Assembly: GCA_030739735.1 (NCBI GenBank)
Contig: JASLYQ010000007.1
Span: 1 to 64,000, forward strand
From: Alphaproteobacteria bacterium
GTDB taxonomy: Bacteria > Pseudomonadota > Alphaproteobacteria > UBA7887
DNA length: 64,000 nucleotides
Direction of reading: 5' to 3'
The notes under the pieces are model-generated. The model was not told where the DNA came from and did not search any database. It worked only from the letters and a program-made list of their open reading frames with translations. The position numbers and the translations under genes were made by a program. Shown one piece after another: positions 39,135-48,958 of the stretch; the first letter of the stretch is position 1, and each line of letters opens with the position of its first letter.

Positions 39135-40058
39135 ATGACCAAGCCTTCCTTGCGTATCGGCACGCGCGGCAGCCCTCTCGCGCTGGCTCAGAGCGAAGAG
39201 GTGCGCGACCGCCTCAGCGCAGTCGATGCCGCTTTGGTGCTTGAGGTCGAGGTTATCCGGACTACGGGCGATGCTATCCTCGATCGGTCCCTTGCGGAGA
39301 TCGGCGGCAAGGGCTTGTTCACCAAGGAGATTGACATGGCTCTGCTCGACGGTCGCATCGATCTCGCGGTGCACTCAATGAAGGACGTGCCGACGGAGGT
39401 CGCATCCGGCACGGTAATTTCTTGTGTGCTCGAGCGCGAGGATCCGCGCGACGCCTGGATCTCGCGCCATGGCGGCGGCCTCGAAGGCCTTCCCTCAGGC
39501 GCTGTGGTCGGCACCGCTTCGCTGCGTCGCGGTGCCCAGGTGCTGCATCGTCGCCCCGACGTGATGGTGGTGCCCCTGCGTGGCAATATCGGCACGCGCC
39601 TCGACAAGGTCGGCCGCGGCGAGATAGATGCGACATTGCTGGCGCTGGCCGGGCTCAGGCGTCTCGGGCGTGCCGACGCGGCAAGCACAGTTCTGGCCAC
39701 TGAGGACATGCTGCCGGCAGTGGCCCAGGGTGCCATCGGCATCGCTTGCCGCGCGGACGACGATGCCATGCTAGCGCGTCTCACCGATCTTGATCACGCG
39801 CCGAGCCACCACGCCGTTGTTGCCGAGCGCGCCATGCTGGCGCGCCTTGAGGGCTCCTGCCGCACGCCGGTCGCTGCCTTGGCGGAAGTCGAAGGCGAGA
39901 TCCTCATTATGCGTGGCCTGGTGGCCACACCGGACGGTACGGCTGTGCACGAGGCGCGCGACAGCGCGGTCGTCACCGATGCCGTGCTGCTTGGTGAGCG
40001 CGTCGCCGAGACCCTGCTCGATCAGGCCGGCCCTGGCTTCGTGATTGGAGCCGGCTGA
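39135..40058 (+). CDS. hemC: Hydroxymethylbilane synthase (porphobilinogen deaminase)
   Basis: A 307-residue enzyme joining four porphobilinogens. The start MTKPSLRIGTRGSPLALAQ at 39135 is chosen over an open frame reaching into the tsaD antisense. HSMKDVPTEV is the catalytic Asp region; the dipyrromethane cofactor Cys is in LEGSCRTPVAAL. Its TGA overlaps the ATG of the next gene by one base. Confidence 0.95.
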   Translation: MTKPSLRIGTRGSPLALAQSEEVRDRLSAVDAALVLEVEVIRTTGDAILDRSLAEIGGKGLFTKEIDMALLDGRIDLAVHSMKDVPTEVASGTVISCVLEREDPRDAWISRHGGGLEGLPSGAVVGTASLRRGAQVLHRRPDVMVVPLRGNIGTRLDKVGRGEIDATLLALAGLRRLGRADAASTVLATEDMLPAVAQGAIGIACRADDDAMLARLTDLDHAPSHHAVVAERAMLARLEGSCRTPVAALAEVEGEILIMRGLVATPDGTAVHEARDSAVVTDAVLLGERVAETLLDQAGPGFVIGAG

Positions 40059-41707
40059 TGCGTCTTTTACTCACCCGCCCACGCCGGGATTCTGAGGCCC
40101 TGGCCGCGCGCCTTTCTAAGATGGGTATCGAGACCCTGATAGCGCCGGTGTTACAGATTGCGCCGCTGTCCGCTGACCTGCCCGAGCTCGGCGAGAACGA
40201 GACCGTACTGCTGACCAGCGCCAACGGTGCTCGCTCGCTGGCTCGTGCCAGCGAGCGCCGCGATTTTCGCTTGCTTGCAGTCGGCGACGTCACGGCTGAA
40301 ACGGCGCGTGCCGCGGGCTTTAGCGACGTGACCTCCGCGGCAAGGGATTCGGATGCTCTGATCCGCCTGGCTGTCGATCGAGCCGGTAGCGAGAACGGCG
40401 GCGTGCTGCACATCACCGGCGGTCATGTGGCCGGCGATATGGAAGGAAAACTCACTGCTGCCGGGCTCTCCTACCGCAGCGTGACACTCTACGAGGCGCG
40501 CTCGGCGGAGACCTTGTCGAAGGTTGCGAGAACGGCGTTGTCGGAAGGCGCGCTCGACGGTGTGATACTCTATTCACCGCGTAGCGCGCGCGTACTGCGC
40601 GAACTCCTTGCGGCCGCGGAACTCGGCGAGGCACCGAGGCGTATGACGGCTTATTGCCTGAGCGATGCCGTTGCCAAGGCGGCCGGTGAAGGCTGGCGCC
40701 GGGTCGCCGTTGCCATGGCGCCGGACACCGAGTCGTTTCTGGCTCTGCTCGATGCAGTGCCTGCGAAGCATGCCCGCACGTCGGCTTTGATGCGCTACGG
40801 TGCCTGGGGCTTGGTCGGCGTCCTGGTTCTGGCGGTCGCCTATGCTGGCGCGCGGGTTTCGCAAGAGCTGCCCTTGCTCTCGCCTTCCATCGTCGCGCCG
40901 CAGCTGGAGGCGGAGCCGGCGCCGGCGCGGCTAATGCCCCCGGCGGTCTATACGAGAGACCCGCGCGTCGATGCCATGGAATCTCGTGTGGGCATGCTGG
41001 AAACCCTTCTTGCACGTGCCCCCGAGGCGGTGACCGCCGATGCCCTGGCTGCTCTGGCAACAAGCTTCACCGTCGAAAGCGACACGCTGCGCCACGAGAA
41101 CCACGCTTTTGCGACCCAGCTTTCGGCGCTCGGCGAGCGCCTTGCAAGGCTAGAAAATCAGATTGCCAGAACCGACGAGGGCGCCTTCCGCAGCGGTGCG
41201 CTGTTGCTCGCGGTTGGCCAGCTTCGTGCGGTCATGGCGCGCGGCGTGCCGTTCGTCGAGCCTCTTGCGACGCTTGCCGTCCTGGCGGACGACGACGACG
41301 ATATTGCCAATTTTCTGCCGTCGCTTGAGGCCGCGTCGGAGGCTGGCCTGGTCGACGAGGCCGCTTTGTTGGCGCGCTTTCCGGCGCTGGCGCAGGCGGT
41401 CTTGCAGAGCCTGACCACGCTCGAGGATCCAGACTGGCTGGACGAGACCCTGGCCGAGGTCAAAGACTTAATCTCGGTACGCCGAATCGGTGAAATTCCG
41501 GGCGACGAAGCCGAGGCGGTGTTGGCGCGTACCGAGGTGCGTCTTGGCGCCGGCAAGCTGGTGGAGGCAGTGTCCCTGGTCGAAAGCCTGGGCGAGAGCG
41601 AGGCGACCGAGGACTGGCTTGGCGACGCGCGGGCGACGCTGGCGGCGCGTGCCGCCCTCGATGCGGTCAGCAGCGTCGTGTTGGCGCGGGTCGGCGAGGG
41701 CGGCTGA
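40058..41707 (+). CDS. hemD: Uroporphyrinogen-III synthase fused to a mitofilin-like membrane domain
   Basis: A 549-residue two-part protein. Residues 1-235 are HemD: RLLLTRPRRDSEALAARL, LLTSANGARSLA, LAVGDVTAETARAAGF, ITGGHVAGDM and VILYSPRSAR. A transmembrane helix follows (about 247-266, GLVGVLVLAVAYAGA), then a Pro-rich linker, a predicted coiled coil (about 300-375) and a C-terminal helical domain with FVEPLATLAVLADDDDDIA, like the alphaproteobacterial mitofilin/Mic60 family (COG4223). In relatives these are usually adjacent genes. The reading frame is continuous. HemD cyclises hydroxymethylbilane; the membrane part may tether it beside HemY. Confidence 0.85.
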   Translation: MRLLLTRPRRDSEALAARLSKMGIETLIAPVLQIAPLSADLPELGENETVLLTSANGARSLARASERRDFRLLAVGDVTAETARAAGFSDVTSAARDSDALIRLAVDRAGSENGGVLHITGGHVAGDMEGKLTAAGLSYRSVTLYEARSAETLSKVARTALSEGALDGVILYSPRSARVLRELLAAAELGEAPRRMTAYCLSDAVAKAAGEGWRRVAVAMAPDTESFLALLDAVPAKHARTSALMRYGAWGLVGVLVLAVAYAGARVSQELPLLSPSIVAPQLEAEPAPARLMPPAVYTRDPRVDAMESRVGMLETLLARAPEAVTADALAALATSFTVESDTLRHENHAFATQLSALGERLARLENQIARTDEGAFRSGALLLAVGQLRAVMARGVPFVEPLATLAVLADDDDDIANFLPSLEAASEAGLVDEAALLARFPALAQAVLQSLTTLEDPDWLDETLAEVKDLISVRRIGEIPGDEAEAVLARTEVRLGAGKLVEAVSLVESLGESEATEDWLGDARATLAARAALDAVSSVVLARVGEGG

Positions 41708-41714
41708 GGCGGGC

Positions 41715-43043
41715 ATGGTCCGCGTCCTCGCTTATTTCGCGTTTCTCGCCGCGCTCAGCGCGGTAGGCGCATGGATCGCTGAGCGGCCGGGCAGTGTGAC
41801 GCTTGTCTGGCAGGGCTGGCAAATCGATAGCTCGGTGGCTGTGTTTGCCGCCATGCTGGCTATTGTGGCAGTAACCCTTACCGGATTTATCCTACTCTAT
41901 CGCTGGCTGATCGTAAGTCCACGACGCTTTCTCCGAGTCAGAGAGGAGCGTCGCCACCGGCGTGGCTGGCGGGCGCTGACGCGAGGGCTCGTCGCCGTCG
42001 CGGGCGGCGATTCTCCCGGTGCCAGAAAAGCCGCAGAAGAGGCGGAGGTCCTGCTTGGCGAGCCACCGATAACACTGCTGTTGACCGCCCAGGCGGCGCA
42101 ACTCGATGGCGACCAACAGGCCGCGGCGACCGCGTTCCGGCGCATGCTAGAGCACGAGGAGACGGAGTTTCTGGGCTTGCGTGGCCTGTTGGTGCGGGCG
42201 GTGCGTAAGGGCGACAGCGAAACCGCGTTAGCGCTAGTGCGGCGTGCCTTCGAGATCAATCCGGACGCTGGCTGGGTGCTCGATAATCTCGTTGAACTTG
42301 AGGTTGCCGGCGGCAATTGGCGGGGTGCGGAGCTGGCGCTCAACAAGGTCGTACGCGCACAACGGTTGAGCCGCGCCGAAGGTAAACGCAAGCGGGCACT
42401 GTTCGCATACCAGCGCGCCAAGGTTGCTGCCAATGAGGGCCGCTTTAAGGAAGCGCTGAGTGAAGCCCGCGCCGCGCTCGACAAGGCGCCTAATTTCGTG
42501 CCAGCGGCGGTATTGGCAATTGGGCTGTTGAAGGACAGCGATCGCACGCGCGAAGCTCGCCGCCTGGCCGAACGGACTTGGGCGCTGTCGCCCCACCCCG
42601 ATCTAGCCGACGCCTACGCGAAGATGGCTGACGGTGAAGCTTTGGCCCGGGTCAAGGCGCTTGAAACACTGGTGGCGGCCCGTGACGATTCGTCGGCCGG
42701 GCACCTAGCGCTCGCAGAAGCCGCACTTGCCGCTAGGTTATGGGGGTCGGCGCGGTCGCATCTAAACCGCGTCATCGAATCGCTGCCAACGACCACGGCT
42801 TTGCGCCTGATGGCCCTAGTCGAGGAAGGTGAGAACGGACCGAGTGATGCTTCACGGGATTGGTGGCGCCGTGCCAGTGCGGCGCCGCCTGATACGACCT
42901 GGATCTGCGGCCGTTGCTATGGCAGCCATGCTGAGTGGTCGTTGCAATGTCCTGCGTGTGGTGCCGTCGACAGCCTGCGCTGGGAGAGCCCTGGACAGGC
43001 TAGACCTGCACCCGCGCCGGCACCGCTGCTGCTGGGGACATGA
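41715..43043 (+). CDS. HemY-like TPR membrane protein
   Basis: A 442-residue protein, ATG 41715, seven bases after the hemD fusion. Two N-terminal transmembrane segments (about 4-22 and 38-62, with FILLYRWLI) precede TPR-like helices (80-370; EEAEVLLGEPPITLLLTAQA in part). The C-terminus has ICGRC and CPACG, two CxxC pairs forming a rubredoxin-like zinc knuckle. This is the alphaproteobacterial HemY_N/COG3898 family following hemC-hemD; it is not protoporphyrinogen oxidase. Its role is not defined. Confidence 0.85.
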   Translation: MVRVLAYFAFLAALSAVGAWIAERPGSVTLVWQGWQIDSSVAVFAAMLAIVAVTLTGFILLYRWLIVSPRRFLRVREERRHRRGWRALTRGLVAVAGGDSPGARKAAEEAEVLLGEPPITLLLTAQAAQLDGDQQAAATAFRRMLEHEETEFLGLRGLLVRAVRKGDSETALALVRRAFEINPDAGWVLDNLVELEVAGGNWRGAELALNKVVRAQRLSRAEGKRKRALFAYQRAKVAANEGRFKEALSEARAALDKAPNFVPAAVLAIGLLKDSDRTREARRLAERTWALSPHPDLADAYAKMADGEALARVKALETLVAARDDSSAGHLALAEAALAARLWGSARSHLNRVIESLPTTTALRLMALVEEGENGPSDASRDWWRRASAAPPDTTWICGRCYGSHAEWSLQCPACGAVDSLRWESPGQARPAPAPAPLLLGT

Positions 43044-43046
43044 GAT

Positions 43047-43362
43047 AAGCGCTGTTCGGGACAGGCTCGATGCCATTGGACCGACCCGCTACGCCGGGGT
43101 CTGCGAGCGCGAGAAGATCAAGCCAGAGGATCTAGCCAGCCTCGATGGCAGGGAGTTTACCGCCCTCGACCTGCCGCTCTGCCTACGCGAGCGTATCCTC
43201 AAGGCCAGTGCCTATAATGAAACCTGAGATGAGCTAGAGCCTCCGTCAGAAAACTGGCTCCCATGTCCCAAATATACTGATGACGCACATGGCTGGTTCA
43301 CCGCAGACTTCGAGACACCGCATCTGAAAAACGACAAGGCGTTGCTTGGCGCACTTGGCTGA
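43047..43362 (+). pseudogene. Remains of a SAM-domain/nucleotide cyclase-type protein
   Basis: The first part (to stop 43227) reads RLDAIGPTRYAGVCEREKI, then LASLDGREFTALDLP and RERILKA, matching the sterile alpha motif found at the N-terminus of some class III cyclase proteins. A second frame (about 43270-43362) reads DAHGWFTADFETPHLKNDKA and ends LLGALG, matching the typical C-terminal tail of cyclase-TPR proteins (GWFTEGFDTPDLKEAKALL, from memory). The central part is gone. No start codon is present. I infer one gene with a large internal deletion. Confidence 0.5.
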
Positions 43363-43420
43363 GGTCCGCAGGTGGCGTACAAACCGTTTGCGATAAGCAT
43401 GAGCACAACGGGAGGATTCT

Positions 43421-44452
43421 ATGGCGAATAAGCTTCTTCCGACCTCCGGCGTTGGCTCCTACGCTCAGCCGGACTGGTTGATCGATCGTGAGGCGCTTGC
43501 CGCTGGCTCGCCGCCGCGCGTGCGGCGCAAGGGGCTTTGGCGTGTCGAGCCGAAATTCCTGGAAGAGGCACAGGACGACGCCACGATCATTGCCATCCGC
43601 GACCAGGAGCGCGCCGGCATCGATATCATCACGGATGGCGAGACGCGCCGCGAGAGTTATTCTAACCGCTTCTCGACGGCGCTCGACGGCATCGATACCG
43701 AGCGTGTCGGCACAGCCACCTCGCGCAAAGGTACTCCCAACGACGTGCCGTTGGTGAGCGGGCCCATCAAGCGCTGCAAGCCTATCGGCGTGCGCGACGT
43801 CGAGTTTCTGCGCGCCAACACCGACCGTCAGATCAAGGCGACGCTGCCCGGTCCCTTCACCATGTCCGAGCAGGCCGAGGACGCCTATTACAAGGATCCG
43901 GAAGCGCTCGCCATGGCCTATGCGGAGGCGGTGAATGCGGAAATGCGCGACCTCTTTGCCGCTGGTGCCGACGTGGTGCAGATAGACGAGCCTTTCGTGC
44001 AGGCGCGCCCCGACAATGCCAGGGCCTATGCCATCCCCGCCATCGACAAGGCGCTGGAAGGTATCAAGGGCACGACGGCGCTACATCTCTGCATGGGCTA
44101 CGCGGCGATGATCAAGCAGCGCTACGACGCATATCACTTCTTGACGGAGTTGGCCGAGTGCACGGTTGATCAGATTTCGCTGGAGACGGCGCAGCCCGAC
44201 CTTGATCTCTCCGTGCTTGCTGAGCTGTCGGGCAAGAACATCATCCTCGGCGTTATCAACATGAATGACATGGCGATCGAAGCACCTGAGACCGTGGCGG
44301 AGCGAATCGAGCGCGCTTATCCCCACGTGCCGCCCGAGCGCATCATCCCGGCGCCGGACTGCGGCTTCAAATATATCGCCCGCGAAATCTCTTTTGCCAA
44401 GCTGCAGGCGCTTGTTGCAGGAACCGATCTGGCGCGCTCACGCCTCTCCTAA
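43421..44452 (+). CDS. MetE C-terminal-like (methionine synthase II family) protein
   Basis: A 343-residue protein with the UROD/MetE barrel and none of the MetE N-terminal half. LPTSGVGSYAQPDW begins it; DIITDGETRRESY, KATLPGPFTMS and DVVQIDEPFVQ follow. Zinc ligands are suggested by TALHLCMGY (His, Cys) and the final PAPDCGFKYI (Cys). A ribosome site, GGGAGGA, precedes ATG. It transfers a methyl or alkyl group to a thiol; the substrate is not known. Its stop overlaps the convergent SDR stop by four bases. Confidence 0.85.
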   Translation: MANKLLPTSGVGSYAQPDWLIDREALAAGSPPRVRRKGLWRVEPKFLEEAQDDATIIAIRDQERAGIDIITDGETRRESYSNRFSTALDGIDTERVGTATSRKGTPNDVPLVSGPIKRCKPIGVRDVEFLRANTDRQIKATLPGPFTMSEQAEDAYYKDPEALAMAYAEAVNAEMRDLFAAGADVVQIDEPFVQARPDNARAYAIPAIDKALEGIKGTTALHLCMGYAAMIKQRYDAYHFLTELAECTVDQISLETAQPDLDLSVLAELSGKNIILGVINMNDMAIEAPETVAERIERAYPHVPPERIIPAPDCGFKYIAREISFAKLQALVAGTDLARSRLS

Positions 44453-45216
44453 AAGAGCGAATAGGCACCGTCGATCAGGAAGGTATCTCCGGTGTGATAC
44501 TGGCTAGCGTCGGCCGTGAGGTAGACGGCGATGGCGCTAAAATCTTCGGGTTGGCCCCAGCGGCGCGTTGGTACGCGTTTAAGCACCCGATCCTGCACCA
44601 CCTCCTGGGCCATCCAGTCGCGCGTCATGGCAGTCTTGATCCAGCCGGGCAGGATGGCGTTCGCGCGAATCTTGTAGCGGCCGAGTTCGACGGCGAGCGC
44701 ACGAATCATCGATATCATCGCCCCTTTCGAGGCGCCGTAGTGCTGGCCGCGGGCCTGGCCATGGATCGCAGCCAGGCTGGCGGTTCCCACCAGAGAGCCG
44801 CCCTCGCCGCGCTCGACCATATGCCGTGCGGCTGCGCGCAGGGTATAGAAGGCACCGTCGAGATTGACCGACAGCACGCGGTGCCATTCCTCGGTGGTCA
44901 TCTCGATGAATGGCCCGCCTCGGCCGCTCACGCCGGCATTGGCAAAACAGGCGTCGATACCGCCGAATTCGGCCACCGCGGTGGCGAAGGCGTCCTCACT
45001 GGCGGCTTCGTCGGTGACGTCACAGATTTGGGCCAAGACCTGCCCACCGTGTATTTTCAGCTTTTCAGCCGCGGCTCCGGTCTTGTTTGGATTGCTGCCC
45101 CAGATCGCCACTGAGGCGCCGGCTTCCGCCAAGGCCTCTGCCATGGCGAGGCCGATGCCAGAATTGCCGCCGGTAATCAACGCCGCCTTGCCGTTGAGGT
45201 CGAAACTGCCGCTCAT
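44449..45216 (-). CDS. Short-chain dehydrogenase/reductase (SDR)
   Basis: A 255-residue classical SDR. ALITGGNSGIGLAMAEALAE is the cofactor site, CFANAGVSG the NAG motif, VGTASLAAIHG and YGASKGAMI the Ser-Tyr-Lys triad, and ILPGWIKTAMT the post-catalytic loop. It is divergent from the enoyl-CoA hydratase-like gene, with a 190-base spacer that carries strong inverted repeats, so shared regulation is possible. Substrate unknown. Confidence 0.88.
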   Translation of the reverse strand: MSGSFDLNGKAALITGGNSGIGLAMAEALAEAGASVAIWGSNPNKTGAAAEKLKIHGGQVLAQICDVTDEAASEDAFATAVAEFGGIDACFANAGVSGRGGPFIEMTTEEWHRVLSVNLDGAFYTLRAAARHMVERGEGGSLVGTASLAAIHGQARGQHYGASKGAMISMIRALAVELGRYKIRANAILPGWIKTAMTRDWMAQEVVQDRVLKRVPTRRWGQPEDFSAIAVYLTADASQYHTGDTFLIDGAYSLF

Positions 45217-45279
45217 GCTTTACTCCTCTCGTGAATGCAATCCGCCATAATCCGCCCTGGTTATCATGGTGACCAGGGT

Positions 45280-45368
45280 GCCAAATCCAATCGCCTCGTC
45301 AAGAATGGCCCTTTAGGCTGCCGCGCGTCGCGTGGCTGTAGGTCCTTGACGAGGCGGCTGGATTTGGC
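45280..45368. repeat. Long inverted repeat in a divergent promoter region
   Basis: Arms 45280-45303 (starting GCCAAATCCA) and 45345-45368 (ending TGGATTTGGC) match at 22 of 24 positions with a 41-base spacer. A second, shorter inverted repeat, CCTGGT...ACCAGG, lies just upstream at 45256-45277. There is no T tract, so it is not an intrinsic terminator. It could be a two-site operator, an mRNA hairpin ahead of the 45407 gene, or a small transposon relic. Confidence 0.75.
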
Positions 45369-45406
45369 GAAGACGCTGCCACGACAGTCTGATGGGAGAT
45401 CACAGA

Positions 45407-46192
45407 ATGAGCGACGAAGGCCGCATCCACAGCGTTCACGAGGGCGCCATATTCGAGATTGGCATCGATCGGCCGACTAAGCGCAACGGTTTTACGCCAC
45501 ACATGATGCGCGCTCTGGCCGAGGCTTACACTGCCTTCGAGGCCGACGATGAAGCGCGGGTGGGCCTGCTCTGGGCCGAGGGTGAGCATTTCACTGGCGG
45601 CCTCGATCTGCCAAAAATGGCACCGATCATGCAGCGTGGAGAGAGGTTGGTGCCGGAAAGTCTCATCGATCCCTTTGGCTTGCGCGAACCGCGCCTGACT
45701 AAGCCCATGGTGGTGGCGGTGCAGGGCTGGTGCCTGACCCTCGGAATCGAGGTTATGCTGGCGGCCGATATCGTGATTGCCGAAGAGACTGCTCGCTTCA
45801 CCCAGATTGAGGTGCAGCGCGGGTTGATGGCTTCGGGTGGCGCCACCATCCGCATGGCCGAGCGGGCGGGTTGGGGCAATGCCATGCGCTGGCTACTCAC
45901 GGGCGATGTGTTCGAGGCCGACGAGGCGCTGCGCCTTGGTTTTGTGCAGGAGTTGACACCTACTGGTCAGGCCCGCGTCCGCGCCCGTGAGGTCGCCGAG
46001 CGCATTGCCGCCCAGGCGCCGCTGGCGGTGCGCGCCTCGCTTCTCAATGCGCGTCTCGCTTTCGAGCAGGGGCCGGCCGCCGCTATCGCTAAAATCTACG
46101 ATGTGCAGACCCGCCTTGCCGCCACCGAGGATTTGCAGGAAGGTGTCAGGGCTTTCATCGAGCGCCGGCCGGGAAATTTCACAGGACGGTAG
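45407..46192 (+). CDS. Enoyl-CoA hydratase/isomerase family protein
   Basis: A 261-residue crotonase-fold protein. ATG 45407 is preferred over ATG 45392 because GGGAGA is correctly spaced before it. FEIGIDRPTKRNGFTPHM, EHFTGGLDLPKM (oxyanion-hole region) and VVAVQGWCLTLGIEVMLAAD are typical. The Glu pair of classic hydratases is not obvious: LTLGIEVMLAADIV keeps one Glu. It is seven bases upstream of the molybdenum hydroxylase genes, suggesting a shared CoA-thioester substrate. Confidence 0.85.
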   Translation: MSDEGRIHSVHEGAIFEIGIDRPTKRNGFTPHMMRALAEAYTAFEADDEARVGLLWAEGEHFTGGLDLPKMAPIMQRGERLVPESLIDPFGLREPRLTKPMVVAVQGWCLTLGIEVMLAADIVIAEETARFTQIEVQRGLMASGGATIRMAERAGWGNAMRWLLTGDVFEADEALRLGFVQELTPTGQARVRAREVAERIAAQAPLAVRASLLNARLAFEQGPAAAIAKIYDVQTRLAATEDLQEGVRAFIERRPGNFTGR

Positions 46193-46199
46193 GCAGGTA

Positions 46200-46670
46200 A
46201 TGAAATCCATCCTCTCCCTCACGGTCAACGGCGTTGCGCGCGATGACGCGGCAGCGGACAATCTGCTGCTGGTCGATTATTTGCGGGAGGTCGTCGGGCT
46301 GACTGGCACCAAGATGGGCTGCGACGGCGGCGAGTGCGGGGCCTGTACCGTGCTGATCGACGGCCAGCCGCGGCTTTCATGCATCACACTGGCCCAGGCT
46401 TGCACCGGCAGTGAGGTCGAGACGGTCGAGGGCCTGGCCGACGGCAGCAGGCTGTCGCCCCTGCAAAGCGCATTCAACGAGGCGCTGGGCGCGCAGTGCG
46501 GCTATTGCACACCGGGCATGATCATGGCGGCGGAGGGCCTTCTGCGGAGGAACGCGGAGCCGGCTGATAGCGAGATCCGCTTGGCGCTGGCTGGAAACAT
46601 TTGTCGCTGTACGGGCTATGTGAAGATCCTCAAGGCGGTGCATCTGGCTGTGGACGAGCGCAAGCCATGA
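46200..46670 (+). CDS. hcrC: [2Fe-2S] subunit of a 4-hydroxybenzoyl-CoA reductase-type enzyme
   Basis: A 156-residue iron-sulfur subunit starting [11 protein letters not shown]. The plant-type cluster Cys are 41, 46, 49 and 61 ([16 protein letters not shown]) and the second cluster Cys are 100, 103, 135 and 137 (QCGYCTPG and NICRCTGY). This layout is common to all xanthine-oxidase-family small subunits; the assignment to the HCR type comes from the FAD subunit two genes downstream. Its stop overlaps the next start by four bases. Confidence 0.85.
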   Translation: MKSILSLTVNGVARDDAAADNLLLVDYLREVVGLTGTKMGCDGGECGACTVLIDGQPRLSCITLAQACTGSEVETVEGLADGSRLSPLQSAFNEALGAQCGYCTPGMIMAAEGLLRRNAEPADSEIRLALAGNICRCTGYVKILKAVHLAVDERKP

Positions 46671-48958
46671 GCCGCATCGGACGCATCGGCGCACCGCTAC
46701 CGCTGGTCGACGGGCCGGAGAAGGTCTCGGGCAAGGCGCTGTTTACGGCCGACATGGCGCCCGCCGGCGCGCTGGTCGGCAAGATTCTACGCAGCTCCTG
46801 GAGCCATGCGGGCCTCCTCGGCGTCGATGTCGAAAAAGCACGGGCACTGCCCGGTGTCGCGGCGGTGATTACAGGCGAGGCCTGCGACGTGCCCTTTGGT
46901 GTGCTGCCCATCGCCGAGACCGAGTACCCGCTGGCGCGCGACCGAGTACGCTATCGCGGCGAGCCCATTGCCGCCCTCGCCGCGGTGGACGAGAAGACGG
47001 CGCTCGCAGCGCTCGATCTGATCAAAGTGCGCGCCGAGCCGCTACCGGGCTATCACGACGTGCAGGCTGCGCTCGCCGAAGGCGCCGTGCAACTGCACGA
47101 AAAGCGTCCCGGTAATGTCGAGCGCGAGGTGACGTTCGAACTCGGTGACACGGTCGCCGGGTTCGCTGACGCGAATCTCGTGCGCGAGGAGACCTTCCAT
47201 TGTGCCGAGATCAACCATGTGCACATGGAGCCCAATGCCTCGCTGGCGAGCTGGGACGAAACTGATGGCCGGTTGACGCTGCACACCTGCACCCAGGTGC
47301 CTTATTACGTGCACCGCACCGTGGCCAGATGCTTGGGCCTCGACGAAGGTAGGGTGCGCGTGGTCAAGCCGCACATAGGCGGTGGCTTCGGTGCGCGCAC
47401 GGAAGCGCTCGGCTTCGAAGTGATCGCTGGACTGCTGGCTCGTGCTGCGGGCGGTACCGTGTCGCTGGTGTTGAGCCGCGAGGAGACTTTTCTCTGCCAT
47501 CGCGGCCGGCCGGAGACTGAGACGCGCATGAAGATTGGCCTCAAGAAGGACGGTAGCATAACGGCGGTGGAATGCGAGACCATCCAGCGCGGCGGTGCCT
47601 ATAGCGGCTACGGCATCGTCACCATCCTTTACGCGGGCTCGCTGCTCTACGGGCTCTACGAGCTGCCGACGGTGAAGTATCACGGCGTCCGCGTGCTCAC
47701 CAACACGCCACCTTGCGGCGCCATGCGCGGTCACGGCACGGTCAATGTGCGCTTTGCCTTCGAGAATCTACTCGATGCCATGGCGGACGAGTTGGGGCTC
47801 GACCCTTTTGCTGTGCGTCGTGCCAACCTGCTGCGGAAGCTCGGTTTTACGGTCAACGATTTGATGGTCAACAGCTACGGCGTGCCAGAATGTCTCGATA
47901 AGGTCGAGCGCGCGTCTGGCTGGGCCGACAAGCACGGCAAGCTGCCACCGGGCCGCGGCATCGGCATGGCGTGTTCGCATTATGTCAGCGGAGCCGCTAA
48001 GCCCGTGCACTGGACCGGCGAGCCCCACGCCACCGTGGTGCTCAAGCTCGATTGGGACGGCGTGGTCACCGTGCTCACTGGCGCTGCCGAGATCGGCCAG
48101 GGCTCCTCGACCATGGTCGCACAATGCGTCGGCGAGGTGCTGGGCTTGGGCATCGAGCGCCTGCGCGTTATCGCCGGCGACAGTGCCGTGACGCCCAAGG
48201 ATAACGGGTCGTATTCCTCGCGCGTCACCTTCATGGTTGGCAACGCGGCGATCCAGGCGGCCGAATCGTTGAAGACGGTTCTGGTCAAGGTGGCGGCTGA
48301 CAAGCTTGAAGCGGCGCCGGACGAAATCGAAGTGCTGGGCGAGGTCTATCGCGTGGCAGGCTCGCAGGACAAAGGTCTGGAATACAGCGAGATTGTCACG
48401 GCCGCCCTGGCGGAGAACGGTACGCTTACTGTGAGCGGCCATTTCTCGACACCGAAGGAGGCGCAGGGCGGGCACGCATATCGTGGTGCCGCCGTGGGCT
48501 CGACCATGGCCTTCAGCTATGCGGCGCAGGCGGTGGAGGTTTTAGTAGATCCCGTTACCGCGCAGGTCACCGTTGAGAAGGTCTGGGTGGCGCATGATTG
48601 CGGTAAGGCTCTCAACCCGCTCGCCGTTGAAGGCCAGGTGCAGGGCTCGGTGTGGATGGGCTTGGGCCAGGCCTTGTGCGAGGAGAACCGCTATCACGAC
48701 GGCTTACCCGTGCACGCTAACCTGATTGACTACCGCGTGCCGACCTTTGTCGATTCTCCCGACATTGCCGTCGAGATTGTCGAGAGCAACGACCCCAATG
48801 GCCCCTTCGGTGCCAAAGAGGCGGGCGAGGGCTCGCTCTCGGGCTTTTTGCCGGCGCTCGCTGGCGCCATCGCCGACGCTACGGGCTATCGCCCGCTAGA
48901 CTGCCCTATGACGCCGGATATGCTATTCAAGGCGTTGGCGAAAAGGAAGGCGGGCTGA
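46667..48958 (+). CDS. hcrA: Molybdopterin subunit of a 4-hydroxybenzoyl-CoA reductase-type enzyme
   Basis: A 763-residue molybdenum-cofactor subunit. ATG 46667 ([20 protein letters not shown]) is the start. [40 protein letters not shown] and [19 protein letters not shown] (the last with the catalytic Glu) are the cofactor and active-site motifs. Length and motifs fit HcrA and other xanthine dehydrogenase-family large subunits. The substrate is probably an aromatic or related CoA thioester; direction (hydroxylation or reductive dehydroxylation) cannot be read from sequence. Confidence 0.85.
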   Translation: MSRIGRIGAPLPLVDGPEKVSGKALFTADMAPAGALVGKILRSSWSHAGLLGVDVEKARALPGVAAVITGEACDVPFGVLPIAETEYPLARDRVRYRGEPIAALAAVDEKTALAALDLIKVRAEPLPGYHDVQAALAEGAVQLHEKRPGNVEREVTFELGDTVAGFADANLVREETFHCAEINHVHMEPNASLASWDETDGRLTLHTCTQVPYYVHRTVARCLGLDEGRVRVVKPHIGGGFGARTEALGFEVIAGLLARAAGGTVSLVLSREETFLCHRGRPETETRMKIGLKKDGSITAVECETIQRGGAYSGYGIVTILYAGSLLYGLYELPTVKYHGVRVLTNTPPCGAMRGHGTVNVRFAFENLLDAMADELGLDPFAVRRANLLRKLGFTVNDLMVNSYGVPECLDKVERASGWADKHGKLPPGRGIGMACSHYVSGAAKPVHWTGEPHATVVLKLDWDGVVTVLTGAAEIGQGSSTMVAQCVGEVLGLGIERLRVIAGDSAVTPKDNGSYSSRVTFMVGNAAIQAAESLKTVLVKVAADKLEAAPDEIEVLGEVYRVAGSQDKGLEYSEIVTAALAENGTLTVSGHFSTPKEAQGGHAYRGAAVGSTMAFSYAAQAVEVLVDPVTAQVTVEKVWVAHDCGKALNPLAVEGQVQGSVWMGLGQALCEENRYHDGLPVHANLIDYRVPTFVDSPDIAVEIVESNDPNGPFGAKEAGEGSLSGFLPALAGAIADATGYRPLDCPMTPDMLFKALAKRKAG

